A stretch of 64,000 bases of DNA from Staphylococcus pettenkoferi (GCF_026659735.1 NZ_JANSKK010000005.1:1-64000); one strand, 5' to 3'. Shown: positions 46,253-59,663, counted from the first letter of the stretch. The notes: generated by a model from the sequence alone, not told the origin. Numbers and translations are program-made.

Positions 46253-47383
46253 ATGGAATTCTCTATCAGACGCGATTACTTTATTAATCAACTCAATGAC
46301 ACACTTAAAGCAATTTCGCCTAGAACTACATTACCTATACTGACAGGTATCAAGATTGATGCTAAAGATGACGAAGTGATTCTTACAGGCTCTGACTCTG
46401 AAATCTCAATTGAAATTACGATCCCTAAACAAGTTGATGGAGAGGAAATTGTGAATATTTCAGAAGCCGGATCTGTCGTACTTCCTGGTCGTTTCTTCGT
46501 AGATATCGTTAAGAAATTACCAGGTAAAGATGTGAAATTATCAACTAACGAACAGTTCCAAACTTTAATAACTTCTGGTCATTCGGAATTTAATTTAAGT
46601 GGTTTAGATCCAGACCAATATCCATTGCTACCACAAGTTTCTCGTGATGACGCAATTCAAATTCCTGTTAAAGTCTTGAAGAACGTGATTGCGCAAACAA
46701 ATTTCGCAGTGTCCACCTCAGAAACACGCCCAGTACTCACTGGTGTGAACTGGCTTATACAAGATAATGAATTAATATGCACTGCTACCGATTCACACCG
46801 CTTAGCTGTGCGAAAGTTAGCATTAGAAGATGAATCTGAAGATAAGAATGTCATCATTCCTGGTAAAGCTTTAGCTGAATTAAACAAGATCGTTTCTGAC
46901 AGCGATGACACTATCGATATCTTCTTCGCATCGAACCAAGTTCTCTTCCGCGTGGGTCATATCAACTTTATTTCACGCTTATTGGAAGGTCACTATCCAG
47001 ATACATCTCGCTTGTTCCCTGAGAACTACGAAATTAAATTAGGTTTAAACAATGGCGAGTTCTATCATGCGATTGATCGTGCTTCACTTCTCGCTCGCGA
47101 AGGTGGTAACAACGTCATCAAATTGAGCACAGGTAATCAGATTGTTGAGCTCTCTTCAACTTCACCTGAAATTGGTACTGTGAAAGAGGAAGTAGAAGCG
47201 AATGATGTTGAAGGCGGCAACTTAAAGATATCTTTCAACTCTAAATACATGATGGACGCGCTTAAAGCGATTGATAACGATGAGGTAGAGGTCGAGTTCT
47301 TCGGTACGATGAAACCATTTATCTTGAAACCGAAAGATGATGATTCAGTAACACAACTTATCTTGCCAATCAGAACTTACTAG
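46253..47383 (+). CDS. dnaN: DNA polymerase III beta subunit (sliding clamp)
   Basis: 376-residue clamp of three similar domains. It begins MEFSIRRDYFINQLNDTLKA and ends VTQLILPIRTY, the standard Firmicutes form. It forms a ring dimer that tethers PolC and DnaE. AAGGAG before ATG 46253. Usually cotranscribed with dnaA. Confidence 0.98.
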   Translation: MEFSIRRDYFINQLNDTLKAISPRTTLPILTGIKIDAKDDEVILTGSDSEISIEITIPKQVDGEEIVNISEAGSVVLPGRFFVDIVKKLPGKDVKLSTNEQFQTLITSGHSEFNLSGLDPDQYPLLPQVSRDDAIQIPVKVLKNVIAQTNFAVSTSETRPVLTGVNWLIQDNELICTATDSHRLAVRKLALEDESEDKNVIIPGKALAELNKIVSDSDDTIDIFFASNQVLFRVGHINFISRLLEGHYPDTSRLFPENYEIKLGLNNGEFYHAIDRASLLAREGGNNVIKLSTGNQIVELSSTSPEIGTVKEEVEANDVEGGNLKISFNSKYMMDALKAIDNDEVEVEFFGTMKPFILKPKDDDSVTQLILPIRTY

Positions 47384-47848
47384 GCATGTCACCATTTCAA
47401 ATAAGCTTATCGAGGTTAGGACGAGGTAGTGTACCCGTTCTTGCCTCTTTTTGTTTAGATTAAAAGTAAAATTCGAGGATCTAACGTGTATATAAGTGAG
47501 TAGGTAAAAATAGTAGGGCGTTAAGAAAAGAAATAGATAAGTGAAGTACAGTTCGAAAATCAAGTGAGAGCTTATTCAGCCTTTTAATTTAAGCTAAGAT
47601 ATTCTTCTAGGATAAATCTATCTTGAAAGATAATTTAGCTCTAAATACCCCTTTAAAATTCAATATAGGTTATTTTCGTATTTAAAATCTACATGAGTTA
47701 GCTAAAGAATGGCTACTGAAATCGAAAAAATGAACGCAGTGTAGCAAATTTCTCTGATTTTCGTGAAACTTCGTTGATTTTACGCCGTCTAGGGCATGAA
47801 ATTTTTAGTGAAAAAAGGTATAATATATAAGTGACTACAAGGAATGGA
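47384..47848. other. dnaN-yaaA intergenic region
   Basis: 465 bp with no gene. A GAGG...CCTC imperfect hairpin with TTTTTG at 47412-47457 probably ends dnaN transcription. A promoter for yaaA-recF-gyrBA likely lies close to 47820, where TATAAT occurs about 20 bases before the coding region. Confidence 0.5.
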
Positions 47849-48091
47849 GTGATTGATTTGGTAGAGACAGTAGTCGTTGATAACGAGATTACTTTAGGTC
47901 AATTTTTAAAGAATGAAGCCATCATCGAATCAGGTGGCCAAGCAAAGTGGTTCTTACAAGATTTCGAAGTCTTACTCAATGGCGAACGGGAAACACGCCG
48001 CGGTAAGAAATTGGCGCACCAAGATCGCATTGATATACCTGAAATTCCAGAAATTGACTCATTCATCATTGCTTATCAAGGTGAAGAATGA
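47849..48091 (+). CDS. yaaA: S4-domain protein YaaA, 80 aa
   Basis: Small RNA-binding S4 domain protein always found between dnaN and recF. The segment [20 protein letters not shown] and [15 protein letters not shown] are characteristic. I choose GTG 47849, behind AAGGA, by alignment with the S. aureus start; the frame also allows GTG 47831. It overlaps recF by four bases. A role in ribosome biogenesis is suspected for the family. Confidence 0.9.
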   Translation: MIDLVETVVVDNEITLGQFLKNEAIIESGGQAKWFLQDFEVLLNGERETRRGKKLAHQDRIDIPEIPEIDSFIIAYQGEE

Positions 48092-49203
48092 AATTAAATA
48101 CACTCCAGCTTGAAAACTACCGTAATTACGAGTCAATCTATCTTGATTGTCATCCTGAGGTGAATATTCTCATCGGTGAGAACGCGCAAGGTAAGACGAA
48201 CTTGTTGGAATCTATCTACGTCTTAGCACTTGCGAAGAGTCATCGCACGTCTAACGATAAAGAGCTCATTCGCTTCAAGAGTGACTATGCTAAGATAGAG
48301 GGAGGACTAAGTTATCGTCATGGTGAGATGCCACTGACGATGTTAATTACGAAGAAGGGCAAGCAAGTTAAAGTCAATCACTTAGAACAAAGTAAACTGA
48401 CACAGTATGTTGGTCATTTAAATGTCGTACTCTTTGCACCTGAAGATTTGAGCATTGTCAAAGGGGCACCCCAAATCCGCAGACGCTTCATCGACATGGA
48501 GCTCGGACAAATTTCAGCAGTGTATCTCAACGATTTAGCGCAATACCAACGTATTCTTAAACAAAAAAATAATTATCTCAAACAGCTTCAATACGGAGAT
48601 AAGACGGATAGCACTATGCTGGAAGTCTTAAATCAACAGTTTGCTGAATATGCGCTTAAAGTGACCTTGCGGAGAGCGCATTTTATTAACGAACTAGAAG
48701 CGCTGGCTCAACCGATCCACTCAGGTATAACGGATGAGCGAGAACGACTGAATTTGAAGTATCTCCCCAGTTTGAAGTTGAACGACTTGTCGAAAGATCA
48801 ATCCGTCTTGCTCGAAGAAGTGTTAGAGACGCTCGATAAAAATATGGAGCGTGAGAAAGAACGCGGCGTTTGCTTGTTTGGCCCGCATCGAGATGATTTA
48901 GGTTTCAACGTCAATGATATGGACGCGCAAACGTATGGCTCTCAAGGGCAGCAACGTACGACCGCTTTATCCATTAAGTTGGCAGAAATTGAACTGATGA
49001 AACAAGAGGTGGGCGAATATCCTATTCTCTTGCTCGATGACGTGTTAAGTGAACTCGACGATTCTCGTCAATCGCATTTATTAAGCACGATACAACACAA
49101 GGTTCAAACCTTTGTGACAACGACATCAGTGGACGGTATTGATCATGAAATTATGAGTAATGCTAAATTATATCGCATCAATCAAGGCGAAATTACTAAG
49201 TAA
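48088..49203 (+). CDS. recF: DNA replication and repair protein RecF
   Basis: 371-residue SMC-like ATPase that with RecO/RecR loads RecA at gaps. Walker [19 protein letters not shown], signature [18 protein letters not shown] and Walker [13 protein letters not shown] are all intact. ATG 48088 overlaps the yaaA stop as ATGA. Confidence 0.98.
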   Translation: MKLNTLQLENYRNYESIYLDCHPEVNILIGENAQGKTNLLESIYVLALAKSHRTSNDKELIRFKSDYAKIEGGLSYRHGEMPLTMLITKKGKQVKVNHLEQSKLTQYVGHLNVVLFAPEDLSIVKGAPQIRRRFIDMELGQISAVYLNDLAQYQRILKQKNNYLKQLQYGDKTDSTMLEVLNQQFAEYALKVTLRRAHFINELEALAQPIHSGITDERERLNLKYLPSLKLNDLSKDQSVLLEEVLETLDKNMEREKERGVCLFGPHRDDLGFNVNDMDAQTYGSQGQQRTTALSIKLAEIELMKQEVGEYPILLLDDVLSELDDSRQSHLLSTIQHKVQTFVTTTSVDGIDHEIMSNAKLYRINQGEITK

Positions 49204-49209
49204 CAGAAA

Positions 49210-51153
49210 GTGAAGGTGGAAGCATTGTCAGATGTGAACAACACGGAAAATTATGGTGCTGGTCAGATTCAAGTATTAGAAGGACTTGAAGCAGTTCGTA
49301 AACGACCAGGTATGTATATCGGATCTACTTCAGAAAAGGGTTTGCATCACCTTGTTTGGGAAATTGTCGATAACAGTATCGACGAAGCTTTAGCAGGCTA
49401 TGCAGATACAATTGAGGTCATTATTGAGAAAGATAACTGGATACGTATCACTGATAATGGACGTGGTATCCCTGTAGACACACAAGAGAAGATGGGTAGA
49501 CCTGCAGTCGAAGTTATCCTCACAGTGCTTCACGCCGGCGGTAAATTTGGTGGCGGCGGCTACAAAGTATCTGGTGGTTTACACGGAGTAGGATCTTCTG
49601 TCGTAAACGCTTTATCTGAAAGATTAGAAGTTTACGTACATAGAGACAATAAGATTTATCACCAAGCATACGAACGTGGCGTCCCTCAATTCGATCTAGA
49701 AGTTGTGGGTGAAACGGATGATGACAATACAGGTACTGAAATCCGTTTTAAAGCAGATCCAGAAATCTTCACTGAAACAACAGTTTATGATTATGAAACG
49801 CTTCAACAGCGTATCAAGGAATTAGCATTCTTAAATAAGGGCATCTCTATTACACTTCGCGATGAAAGAGATGAAGACGAAGTGAGAGAGGACAATTATC
49901 ACTATGAGGGTGGTATCAAGTCCTATGTTGAAATGTTGAATGAGAATAAAGAACCTCTACATGATGAGCCTATCTACATTCATCAAACGAAAGACGATAT
50001 CGAAGTAGAAATCGCATTGCAATACAACAGCGGTTTTGCGACGAATCTTCTTACTTATGCCAACAATATCCACACATACGAAGGCGGTACGCATGAAGAA
50101 GGTTTTAAACGTGCGCTGTCACGTATCTTAAATAGCTATGGCCTTCAAAGTAAGATTATTAAAGATGATAAAGACAAACTTTCTGGTGAAGATACACGAG
50201 AAGGTCTAACAGCTGTCGTCTCCATTAAGCATGGTGATCCTCAATTCGAAGGACAAACGAAGACGAAGTTAGGTAACTCTGAAGTACGTCAAATTGTGGA
50301 TAAATTATTCTCTGCACAATTTGAGCGTTTCCTTTATGAGCACCCTCAAGTCGGTCGTGTGATTGTAGATAAAGGGATTATGGCTTCAAGAGCACGTGTC
50401 GCAGCGAAGAAAGCACGTGAAGTTACACGTCGTAAATCTGCTCTAGAGGTATCAAGCTTACCTGGTAAATTAGCGGATTGTTCTAGTAAGAATCCGGATG
50501 AAAGTGAAATCTTCATCGTCGAAGGTGACTCTGCCGGGGGGTCTACGAAAGAAGGTCGTGACTCAGCGACACAAGCGATTCTGCCGCTAAGAGGTAAGAT
50601 TCTTAACGTTGAGAAATCTCGACTTGATCGCATATTGAATAACAACGAAATTCGTTCAATGATCACAGCATTCGGCACAGGTATCGGTGGCGAATTTGAA
50701 TTGAGCAAGGCACGTTATCATAAGATTATTATTATGACCGATGCCGATGTAGACGGTGCGCACATCCGTACCCTCTTACTCACATTCTTCTATCGCTACA
50801 TGAGACCGTTGATTGAAGCGGGCTATGTTTACATCGCCCAACCACCTTTATACAAACTCACACAAGGTAAAGAGAAGTATTATGTCTTCAATGACCGCGA
50901 GCTCGATAATCTCAAAGCAGAATTGAATCCGACGCCTAAGTGGTCTATCTCTCGTTACAAAGGTTTAGGTGAAATGAACGCAGATCAGTTATGGGAGACT
51001 ACGATGAATCCTGACAATCGCTCAATGCTTCAAGTTACACTCGATGATGCGATTGATGCAGACCAAACTTTCGAGATGCTAATGGGCGACGTAGTAGAGA
51101 ACCGCAGACAGTTCATCGAAGACAATGCTGTATACGCTAACTTAGATTTCTAG
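49210..51153 (+). CDS. gyrB: DNA gyrase subunit B
   Basis: ATPase subunit of gyrase. It has the GHKL ATP site ([34 protein letters not shown]), the transducer domain and the TOPRIM domain with EGDSAGGS and [15 protein letters not shown], ending [16 protein letters not shown]. Start is GTG 49210 by the open frame, but GTG 49216 or TTG 49225 are also possible; no site decides. Fifteen bp upstream of the gyrA frame. Confidence 0.97.
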   Translation: MKVEALSDVNNTENYGAGQIQVLEGLEAVRKRPGMYIGSTSEKGLHHLVWEIVDNSIDEALAGYADTIEVIIEKDNWIRITDNGRGIPVDTQEKMGRPAVEVILTVLHAGGKFGGGGYKVSGGLHGVGSSVVNALSERLEVYVHRDNKIYHQAYERGVPQFDLEVVGETDDDNTGTEIRFKADPEIFTETTVYDYETLQQRIKELAFLNKGISITLRDERDEDEVREDNYHYEGGIKSYVEMLNENKEPLHDEPIYIHQTKDDIEVEIALQYNSGFATNLLTYANNIHTYEGGTHEEGFKRALSRILNSYGLQSKIIKDDKDKLSGEDTREGLTAVVSIKHGDPQFEGQTKTKLGNSEVRQIVDKLFSAQFERFLYEHPQVGRVIVDKGIMASRARVAAKKAREVTRRKSALEVSSLPGKLADCSSKNPDESEIFIVEGDSAGGSTKEGRDSATQAILPLRGKILNVEKSRLDRILNNNEIRSMITAFGTGIGGEFELSKARYHKIIIMTDADVDGAHIRTLLLTFFYRYMRPLIEAGYVYIAQPPLYKLTQGKEKYYVFNDRELDNLKAELNPTPKWSISRYKGLGEMNADQLWETTMNPDNRSMLQVTLDDAIDADQTFEMLMGDVVENRRQFIEDNAVYANLDF

Positions 51154-51188
51154 AACCATGAATTGAAATGTTGAAGGAGGGCACCTTG

Positions 51189-53858
51189 ATGTCTGAAATA
51201 CCGGAATCAAGAATTAATGAACGTAATATTACCAGTGAAATGCGGGAATCGTTCTTAGACTATGCGATGAGTGTCATCGTCTCACGTGCATTGCCAGATG
51301 TACGTGATGGTCTGAAACCAGTACATCGACGTATCTTATACGGGTTAAATGAACAAGGTATGACACCTGATAAGCCATACAAGAAGTCCGCACGTATCGT
51401 TGGGGACGTAATGGGTAAATACCACCCACACGGTGACTCATCCATCTATGAAGCGATGGTGAGAATGGCGCAGAACTTCAGTTATCGCTACCCGTTAGTA
51501 GACGGTCAAGGTAACTTCGGTTCAATGGATGGCGATGGCGCAGCTGCCATGCGTTATACCGAAGCGAAGATGACTAAGATCACGCTTGAAATGTTACGTG
51601 ATATCAACAAAGACACGATTGATTTTATCGATAACTACGACGGTACTGAAAGAGAGCCGGTAGTCTTACCGTCTCGTTTCCCTAACTTGCTCGTCAATGG
51701 CGCAAGTGGTATCGCTGTAGGGATGGCGACAAACATCCCACCTCACAACCTTACAGAAGTGATTAACGGTGTCTTAAGTTTAAGCCACAATCCCGACATC
51801 ACTGTAGCTGAACTGATGGAAGACATTCAAGGTCCAGACTTCCCTACTGCAGGTTTGATCATGGGTAAAAGTGGTATCCGACGCGCTTATGAAACAGGCC
51901 GTGGTTCTATTCAAATGCGTGCACGCGCTGAAATTGAAGAACGTGGTGGAGGCCGTCAACGCATCGTCGTTACAGAAGTACCTTATCAAGTTAATAAAGC
52001 ACGTATGATTGAGAAAATTGCTGAATTAGCACGAGATAAGAAAGTCGACGGCATTACAGATTTACGTGATGAAACTAGTTTACGTACAGGCGTACGTGTC
52101 GTTATCGATATTCGTAAAGATGCCAATGCAAATGTTATCTTAAATAATCTATACAAATTAACGCCACTTCAAACATCATTTGGTGTGAATACCATTGCTT
52201 TAGTGAATGGTCGACCTAAGCTCATCAACTTGAAAGAAGCTTTAGTCGAATATCTAGAACATCAAAAAGTTGTCGTTCGACGTCGTACTGAGTACAACTT
52301 ACGTAAAGCTCAAGATCGTGCACATATCCTCGAAGGCTTGAGAATTGCGCTCGATCACATCGACGAAATCATCAGCATTATCCGTGAATCTGAAACAGAT
52401 AAAGTTGCGATGGCAAGCTTACAAGAGCGCTTCAAACTCTCTGATAGACAAGCGCAAGCGATTCTCGATATGCGTTTGCGTCGCCTCACAGGTTTAGAAC
52501 GCGATAAAGTTGAATCTGAATACAATGAGTTAGTGCAATATATCAAAGAGTTGAAAGAGATTCTCGCTGACGATGAACTGTTACTACAAATTGTGCGTGA
52601 CGAACTCATCGAAATACGTGACCGTTACGGCGATGAACGTAGAACAGAAATCCAATTAGGTAACATCGACAGTATTGAAGATGAGGACCTTATTCCTGAA
52701 GAACAAATTGTCATTACGTTAAGTCATAATAACTATATTAAACGTCTACCTGTGTCTACATACCGCGCGCAACATCGCGGTGGACGTGGTGTACAAGGTA
52801 TGAACACATTAGAAGAAGATTTCGTCAGTCAACTCGTGACGTTAAGCACACATGATCATGTGCTCTTCTTCACGAATAAAGGACGCGTATACAAACTGAA
52901 AGGCTATGAGGTGCCGGAACTCTCCCGTCAGTCTAAAGGTATCCCTGTTATCAACGCGATTGAACTCGACAACGATGAGAGCATCAGCACGATGATTGCA
53001 GTGAAAGACTTAACGACAGAAGATCACTTCTTAGTCTTTGCGACGAAGAGAGGTATCGTGAAACGTTCTGCGTTAAGTAACTTCTCTCATATCAACAAGA
53101 ACGGTAAAATCGCGATCAGTTTCAAAGAAGATGACGAACTGATTGCGGTACGCTTAACAGATGGTACAGAAGATATTCTCATCGGTACAGCACATGCATC
53201 ATTAATCCGCTTCCAAGAAAGTGGTTTACGTCCACTCGGTCGTAATGCTGCAGGTGTGAAAGGTATCTCCTTGCGTGAGAATGACGAGGTCGTAGGTCTA
53301 GACGTTGCTCATGAGAATAGTGAAGATGAAGTACTAGTCGTTACTGAAAAAGGCTTCGGTAAACGTACACCAGTTAGCGATTATCGTCTCTCTAACCGCG
53401 GTGGTATGGGTATCAAGACAGCAACTATCACAGAGCGTAACGGTAACATCGTATGTATTACGACGGTAACCGGTGACGAAGATATTATGGTAGTAACTAA
53501 CCACGGTGTAATTATCCGTATGGAGGCTCAGGATATTTCTCAAAATGGCCGTGCAGCTCAAGGTGTGAAACTCATCCGTCTTGGTGAGAACCAACATGTT
53601 GCTACGGTAGCTAAAGTAAATGAGGAAGAAGCGGAAGATACTGAGAGTGAAGAAACAGCTTCCAATGACGAAAGTTCTGAGCAACAAGAACAAGTTATTG
53701 AAGGCGATGCACCTGGCAAAGCTATCCATACTGAAGTAGATGACTCAACTGAGACAGACACTACCGACTCAAGTGATGAACCTGAAGAATTACGTCAAGA
53801 CTTCATGGATCGTGTGAATGAAGATATTCAAAATGACGATGATTCTACGGAAGAATAA
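51189..53858 (+). CDS. gyrA: DNA gyrase subunit A
   Basis: 889 residues, equal to S. aureus. Catalytic Tyr123 is in MRYTEA; the quinolone region reads [11 protein letters not shown] with Ser84 and Glu88, the wild-type residues. The C-terminal beta-pinwheel includes the GyrA box QRGGRG-type sequence ([12 protein letters not shown]). A long acidic tail follows (about 815-889). ATG 51189 is preceded by AAGGAGGG. Confidence 0.98.
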   Translation: MSEIPESRINERNITSEMRESFLDYAMSVIVSRALPDVRDGLKPVHRRILYGLNEQGMTPDKPYKKSARIVGDVMGKYHPHGDSSIYEAMVRMAQNFSYRYPLVDGQGNFGSMDGDGAAAMRYTEAKMTKITLEMLRDINKDTIDFIDNYDGTEREPVVLPSRFPNLLVNGASGIAVGMATNIPPHNLTEVINGVLSLSHNPDITVAELMEDIQGPDFPTAGLIMGKSGIRRAYETGRGSIQMRARAEIEERGGGRQRIVVTEVPYQVNKARMIEKIAELARDKKVDGITDLRDETSLRTGVRVVIDIRKDANANVILNNLYKLTPLQTSFGVNTIALVNGRPKLINLKEALVEYLEHQKVVVRRRTEYNLRKAQDRAHILEGLRIALDHIDEIISIIRESETDKVAMASLQERFKLSDRQAQAILDMRLRRLTGLERDKVESEYNELVQYIKELKEILADDELLLQIVRDELIEIRDRYGDERRTEIQLGNIDSIEDEDLIPEEQIVITLSHNNYIKRLPVSTYRAQHRGGRGVQGMNTLEEDFVSQLVTLSTHDHVLFFTNKGRVYKLKGYEVPELSRQSKGIPVINAIELDNDESISTMIAVKDLTTEDHFLVFATKRGIVKRSALSNFSHINKNGKIAISFKEDDELIAVRLTDGTEDILIGTAHASLIRFQESGLRPLGRNAAGVKGISLRENDEVVGLDVAHENSEDEVLVVTEKGFGKRTPVSDYRLSNRGGMGIKTATITERNGNIVCITTVTGDEDIMVVTNHGVIIRMEAQDISQNGRAAQGVKLIRLGENQHVATVAKVNEEEAEDTESEETASNDESSEQQEQVIEGDAPGKAIHTEVDDSTETDTTDSSDEPEELRQDFMDRVNEDIQNDDDSTEE

Positions 53859-53871
53859 ATAAATGAGATTT

Positions 53872-53904
53872 AGACTCCTTGCATGTGCAGGGGGTCTTAT
53901 TTTT
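53872..53904 (+). terminator. Terminator of gyrA
   Basis: AGACTCCTTGC (53872-53882) pairs with GCAGGGGGTCT with G-U/mismatch tolerance around an ATGT loop, followed by TATTTTTT. Confidence 0.85.
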
Positions 53905-54057
53905 TACAAAAAACACTACTATTTTACATAAATATTACTAAAATAATACAAAATTATTTCAAAAAGATTACAAAATGTATTTTAATTCTTTTCATCTTAT
54001 GATAACTTTATTTTTGAAGAAGCTTCTTCCATAAAAAATTGAGGAGGACTAACATTT

Positions 54058-54393
54058 ATGAAATTAGTTTCAAAAGTATTAGGCTCTACAATTTTAACTG
54101 GAGCCGTATTATTTACAGGCATGCAAGCAGGTCAGGCTAATGCAGAGGAAACACATTATTCACAAGTGACTCAAGATAATGCATCAGAGATTATTAAACA
54201 ATATGCAGGAGAAAAGAAAAGTATCAGTACAACTGATGAGGGAGAGTATATTTCTGCTTCAGCGATTAATAGTAATACTACTGCTACACATTATCGCTTA
54301 TATAAAGATGGAACATTAAAAGTTTCAAATAACGGAGCAGGAGCGCCACCATTTGAAGAAATTGCTAAGGTTCCTTTAAAGAATAATCAATAG
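54058..54393 (+). CDS. Small secreted protein of unknown function, 111 aa
   Basis: Signal peptide MKLVSKVLGSTILTGAVLFT with likely cleavage after ANA-EE near residue 29. The mature part (about 82 aa) is hydrophilic, with SEIIKQYAGEKKSIS and a predicted small beta region TTATHYRLYKDGTLKVSN. It has no cysteines, LPXTG or wall-binding repeats. I do not recognise a family. GAGGAGG lies before ATG 54058; it has its own upstream region and terminator. Its mature body looks like a small secreted staphylococcal protein. Confidence 0.75.
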   Translation: MKLVSKVLGSTILTGAVLFTGMQAGQANAEETHYSQVTQDNASEIIKQYAGEKKSISTTDEGEYISASAINSNTTATHYRLYKDGTLKVSNNGAGAPPFEEIAKVPLKNNQ

Positions 54394-54402
54394 TATATAA
54401 AT

Positions 54403-54456
54403 AGAGCGTAAAGGTCGGAGTTACGAGTAGTACAGACAGCCTAACCTTTACGCTCT
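54403..54456. terminator. Bidirectional terminator
   Basis: AGAGCGTAAAGGT (54403-54415) and ACCTTTACGCTCT (54444-54456) form a perfect 13-bp stem between convergent genes. Confidence 0.85.
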
Positions 54457-54466
54457 CTTCCATATT

Positions 54467-55087
54467 CTAACCAAAGAGAATGTGCCAAATGTTTTTTAAG
54501 ATAATCAAGCTGACGACGAAGACGATGACACTGGAAACTTTGTTTAACATAACGATGTATTTACCAGTCTTATCGACTGTGCCGAGCAATTTACCTAAGA
54601 CGGCCAGCAAGACGAACCAGAACCATGAAACAAAGATAGTCGCAAGTGCGAAACCAAGCTTCTCACCACCATCGTAAACGGAAGCACTCGTTCCTATCAC
54701 ACCCACTGTATCCATAATTGCGTGTGGATTTAAGAGTGAGACGGACAAGGCAAAGCCAATTTGTTTCTTCGGCTTCATCGGTTCGATGTGTTCGAGTTGA
54801 GGCGGTTGTTCTTTCCACAATGACCACGCCATGTAAATCAGAAAGACGAAACCGATTAGATAGATGACGAGCTGCAGTATAGGCAGAGAAATCAGTACCA
54901 GTGAGACACCAAGTATCGCGATAACGATGAGAAAGGTATCGCACAGTCCTGCCGTAATAATCACTGGTAAGGCTCTACGCAACTTAGGTTGATTTGCCCC
55001 TTGGTTAAAGACAAACACATTCTGTGCGCCTAATGGGAGGATAAGACCCAAGGCGAGTAATATACCGTGTGTAATTGCTTGTATCAT
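54467..55087 (-). CDS. LysE/ArgO-family amino-acid exporter
   Basis: 206-residue membrane protein with five to six helices. The typical N-terminus HGILLALGLILPLGAQNVFV and the central SLLNPHAIMDTVGVIG motif identify the LysE family, which exports basic amino acids. No regulator of the LysG/ArgP type is adjacent. Located between the small secreted gene and nnrD, transcribed toward gyrA. Confidence 0.92.
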   Translation of the reverse strand: MIQAITHGILLALGLILPLGAQNVFVFNQGANQPKLRRALPVIITAGLCDTFLIVIAILGVSLVLISLPILQLVIYLIGFVFLIYMAWSLWKEQPPQLEHIEPMKPKKQIGFALSVSLLNPHAIMDTVGVIGTSASVYDGGEKLGFALATIFVSWFWFVLLAVLGKLLGTVDKTGKYIVMLNKVSSVIVFVVSLIILKNIWHILFG

Positions 55088-55210
55088 AAAGTTGTGTCCT
55101 TTCTGAGTTCTTCATTTAAGTTATATAGTGGTATATTATATTATTTCAGAAAATTCGGCAAATAATAAATTGAATTCTCTACTGTATTTATTGTGGCTTA
55201 GTAAAAAAGA

Positions 55211-55275
55211 AATCGCCCAACTTAAGTCGAAGTTACGATGTTCTATCACTTCTTCAACTTAATTGGACGATTCCG
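55211..55275 (-). terminator. Terminator of nnrD
   Basis: AATCGCCCAACTTAAGTCGAAGT pairs imperfectly with ACTTCTTCAACTTAATTGGACGATT; on the minus strand it ends in a run of T (complement of the A tract at 55203-55208). Confidence 0.75.
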
Positions 55276-55321
55276 CTTATATACTTATCTTTTTAACAAG
55301 ATATCTTACCGTAAGTCCCAC

Positions 55322-56137
55322 TTATTTCTCTTCTAATTCTTTCATCGTATGTGGAATTTGATTGATGATCTGTGTAGGAGGTACAACATACATAGATTTC
55401 GATAAGTTCTCACCGATATAGCTGTGTAGATACGTAGCACTTTTAACCGCTTCCTCTAAATCATCAAACTGACCGACGAAGCTTGTAATAATACCAGCTA
55501 GCGTATCACCCATACCGCCTGTCGCCATGGCTGGTGTACCAATATCTAATTTATACGTATCGTTCTTGAAATAAAGTTCAGTTCCATGCTGTTTCAACAC
55601 AATCGTCGCACCTAAGTTCTGAGCGGCTTCCAAATTACGTTCAGGTGTTTGATCAGCAATTTCGATACCACTCAAACGTTCCCATTCTTTCTGATGAGGT
55701 GTGAAGACGATGCGACAATTAGGAAGCTGCGGTTTCAACTTACTGAAGATAGTAATCGCATCTCCATCAATCACGAGCGTTTGATGCTCTTGGATATTCT
55801 GAAGCAAGAATGTAATTGCGTTGTTACCTTTAAAGTCGCAGCCAAGGCCAGGACCAATAAGGATACAATCTACGCTTTCAATGTGCTGCGTAAGTGCTTT
55901 AGTGTCGTTAATATCAATAACCATTGCTTCTGGACAGCGTGAGTGTAATGCTGCGTGGTTATTTGGATGTGTGGCTACAGTGATCAGCCCGCTTCCACTA
56001 TACACACAGGCTGTTGCTGCCATCATAATTGCGCCACCCATATTAGAGTTCCCACCGATGAGTAGAATTCTGCCATAGTCCCCTTTATGTGTCTCTGGGT
56101 TACGACGTGGAATAGTAGGTGTTGTTAAAGTTTGCAT
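55322..56137 (-). CDS. nnrD: ADP-dependent NAD(P)H-hydrate dehydratase
   Basis: 271-residue ribokinase-like repair enzyme that turns hydrated NAD(P)H back to NAD(P)H. Motifs: GRILLIGGNSNMGGAIMMAA, GPGLG, VIDGDAI, and the catalytic ATGGMGDTLAGIITSF. ATG 56137 follows GGGAGGTT, so the extra ten codons upstream are excluded. This gene sits between gyrA and hutH in staphylococci generally. Confidence 0.94.
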   Translation of the reverse strand: MQTLTTPTIPRRNPETHKGDYGRILLIGGNSNMGGAIMMAATACVYSGSGLITVATHPNNHAALHSRCPEAMVIDINDTKALTQHIESVDCILIGPGLGCDFKGNNAITFLLQNIQEHQTLVIDGDAITIFSKLKPQLPNCRIVFTPHQKEWERLSGIEIADQTPERNLEAAQNLGATIVLKQHGTELYFKNDTYKLDIGTPAMATGGMGDTLAGIITSFVGQFDDLEEAVKSATYLHSYIGENLSKSMYVVPPTQIINQIPHTMKELEEK

Positions 56138-56435
56138 ATTGGCAACCTCCCTTTGACTTCGAGTCACGAAATATATTTTTGCTCTGTGACATTACTGTCG
56201 ATTCATTCGTTAATCTTCTAAATACAATAGAACATACTATACCTCGTATTCTTGTTCGTCAATAGAAATGAGTAAAAATAATGGTGGCTATAACCCTGAT
56301 TCTCATCAACCCTCCTTTATTCTGTTAATATGCTAATTCAATACCATATTACGGACTTCGTGATAAGCATTGTCGCAATCAGTATGTAAGCGTATACTTT
56401 TAAAGAAATAGAGAAATATAAAGGGAGATGGGATA

Positions 56436-57947
56436 ATGACTTTACAATTAAATGGTGAACAACTGACGATTCGAGACATTCAACGCTTTCTAGCTAATAA
56501 CGATTCAGTCGAAATTACAGAGCAAGCATTGTCGCGTGTGAAAGACAGTCGTGCCACAGTGGAACGTATCATTCGAGATAAAGAGACGATTTACGGCATT
56601 ACTACTGGTTTCGGCTTATTTAGTGATGTGCGTATCGATGACAAGCAGTACAATCAATTACAAGTTAATCTGATACGTTCTCATGCATGTGGTGTAGGTG
56701 AACCTTTCGCAGACAACGTAGCGTTAGTTATGATGGTCTTACGCTTAAACACGTTGTTGAAAGGTCATTCAGGCGTGACTGTTGAGCTCATTGATCAACT
56801 CATTTACTTTATCAATCACCGCATTGTACCGATTATTCCTCAACAAGGTTCTCTTGGTGCATCAGGAGATTTAGCACCACTTTCACATCTTGCATTAGCA
56901 TTGATTGGTGAAGGCAAAGTCGTTTATCAAGGGGAAGAACGTGACAGTCAAGATGTGTTACAAGAGCTAGGTCGTGCACCACACACACTCCAAGCGAAAG
57001 AAGGTTTAGCGCTGATTAACGGTACACAAGCGATGACGGCACAAGGGGTAATTTCGTACATCGAAGCGGAAGATTTAGGCTATCAAGCTGAATGGATTGC
57101 GGCGCTAACACATCAATCACTCAATGGCATTACAGACGCTTACAATGAGCAAGTTCACAAAGCACGTAATTACCAAGAACAGATCGATGTCGCAGCGCGT
57201 ATGAGAGATTGGTTAGCAGGCTCTCAATTGACGACACGCCAAGCTGAAATACGTGTACAAGACGCGTATACATTACGTTGTATTCCACAAATTCACGGTG
57301 CGAGCTTCCAAGTGTTTAATTATGTGAAAGAGAAACTCGAATTTGAGATGAATGCGGCGAATGACAATCCATTGATCTTCGATGAGGATGATGAAACGCT
57401 CGTCATTTCTGGAGGTAACTTCCACGGTCAACCCGTTGCTTTCGCTCTTGATTTCTTAAAAATTGGGGTGTCAGAGCTTGCGAATGTGGCAGAACGCCGT
57501 TTGGAACGTCTTGTGAATCCACAACTTAACAATGGTATGCCCGCATTCTTAAGTCCGGAACCAGGTCTTCAAAGTGGCGCGATGATTATGCAGTATGCTG
57601 CTGCGAGTCTTGTGTCTGAGAATAAAACGTTGGCGCATCCTGCAAGCGTAGACTCTATTCCTTCTTCTGCTAACCAAGAAGACCACGTGTCAATGGGAAC
57701 AATCGCATCTCGCCATGGTTATCAAATTGTGGAAAATGCCCGCCGAGTACTTGCAATCGAATGTATTATTGCGTTACAAGCAGTCGAACATCAAGGTGTA
57801 GAAAAATTATCGCCACGTACTTTAGCGAAATATGAAGCGTTACGTAGCATCGTACCTTCAATTACTGAAGATCGTCAGTTCCATCAAGATATCGAAGCGG
57901 TTGCACAATATTTACGTGATGAGGCTTATAGCAGTGATGAAAAATAA
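56436..57947 (+). CDS. hutH: Histidine ammonia-lyase
   Basis: 503-residue enzyme deaminating L-histidine to trans-urocanate. The [19 protein letters not shown] stretch contains the Ala-Ser-Gly triad that cyclises into the MIO cofactor; [10 protein letters not shown] and [12 protein letters not shown] are also present. AAAGGGAGA precedes ATG 56436. The other hut genes are not in this window, so the first step is encoded apart from the rest, as is usual in staphylococci. Confidence 0.97.
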   Translation: MTLQLNGEQLTIRDIQRFLANNDSVEITEQALSRVKDSRATVERIIRDKETIYGITTGFGLFSDVRIDDKQYNQLQVNLIRSHACGVGEPFADNVALVMMVLRLNTLLKGHSGVTVELIDQLIYFINHRIVPIIPQQGSLGASGDLAPLSHLALALIGEGKVVYQGEERDSQDVLQELGRAPHTLQAKEGLALINGTQAMTAQGVISYIEAEDLGYQAEWIAALTHQSLNGITDAYNEQVHKARNYQEQIDVAARMRDWLAGSQLTTRQAEIRVQDAYTLRCIPQIHGASFQVFNYVKEKLEFEMNAANDNPLIFDEDDETLVISGGNFHGQPVAFALDFLKIGVSELANVAERRLERLVNPQLNNGMPAFLSPEPGLQSGAMIMQYAAASLVSENKTLAHPASVDSIPSSANQEDHVSMGTIASRHGYQIVENARRVLAIECIIALQAVEHQGVEKLSPRTLAKYEALRSIVPSITEDRQFHQDIEAVAQYLRDEAYSSDEK

Positions 57948-57988
57948 GTTTAGAAATTTGTCATTTTAAATAAATAGCTTATACTGTC

Positions 57989-58017
57989 TTGAAAATTTTT
58001 AAACAATTTGCTATATT
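57989..58017 (+). promoter_or_regulatory. Promoter of serS
   Basis: -35 TTGAAA (57989-57994) and -10 TATATT (58012-58017) with 17-bp spacing; transcription would begin near 58024. Confidence 0.8.
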
Positions 58018-58023
58018 TAAGAT

Positions 58024-58259
58024 AATTCAAATATCACTATTGTTCGTAGGCTAAGTAGTATTAATGTGATGATTTCAGAGAGCTTGTGGTTGGTGCGAAC
58101 AGGCAATGATCCTTAATATGAATCTACCTACTGATGTGAACAATCGGCAATTACCGTTATTTAAGTGAGAGCGCAGTCTTAATTTATCAAAAATTAAGCT
58201 GTTAAATAGGGTGGCAACGCGTAGAGACCACGTCCCTTGTCGGGGATGTGGTCTTTTTT
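58024..58259 (+). ncRNA. Serine T-box riboswitch upstream of serS
   Basis: T-box sequence GGGTGGCAACGCG at 58208-58220, then terminator AGACCACGTCCC/GGGGATGTGGTCT and seven T (58223-58259). Stem I is closed by TTGTTC/GAACAA. In its 3' side GAATCTA gives a plausible serine specifier TCT at 58123-58125 followed by A. It responds to uncharged tRNA-Ser. Confidence 0.92.
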
Positions 58260-58275
58260 ATGCGCTTCAACCTAA

Positions 58276-59583
<1,308 letters not shown>

Positions 59584-59624
59584 TCATCGGTTAAATGAGT
59601 TACAAGTTAAGATGAAATATATTG

Positions 59625-59663
59625 AAAAGGCAATTCTCATTAATTGTGGGGATTGCCTTTTTT
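59625..59663 (+). terminator. Terminator of serS
   Basis: AAAAGGCAATTCTC pairs with GGGGATTGCCTTTT and is followed by six T. Confidence 0.88.

Noticed and set aside
51260..52609. Several antisense ORFs inside gyrA
   Set aside because: They are shadow frames of a strongly conserved gene without ribosome sites.
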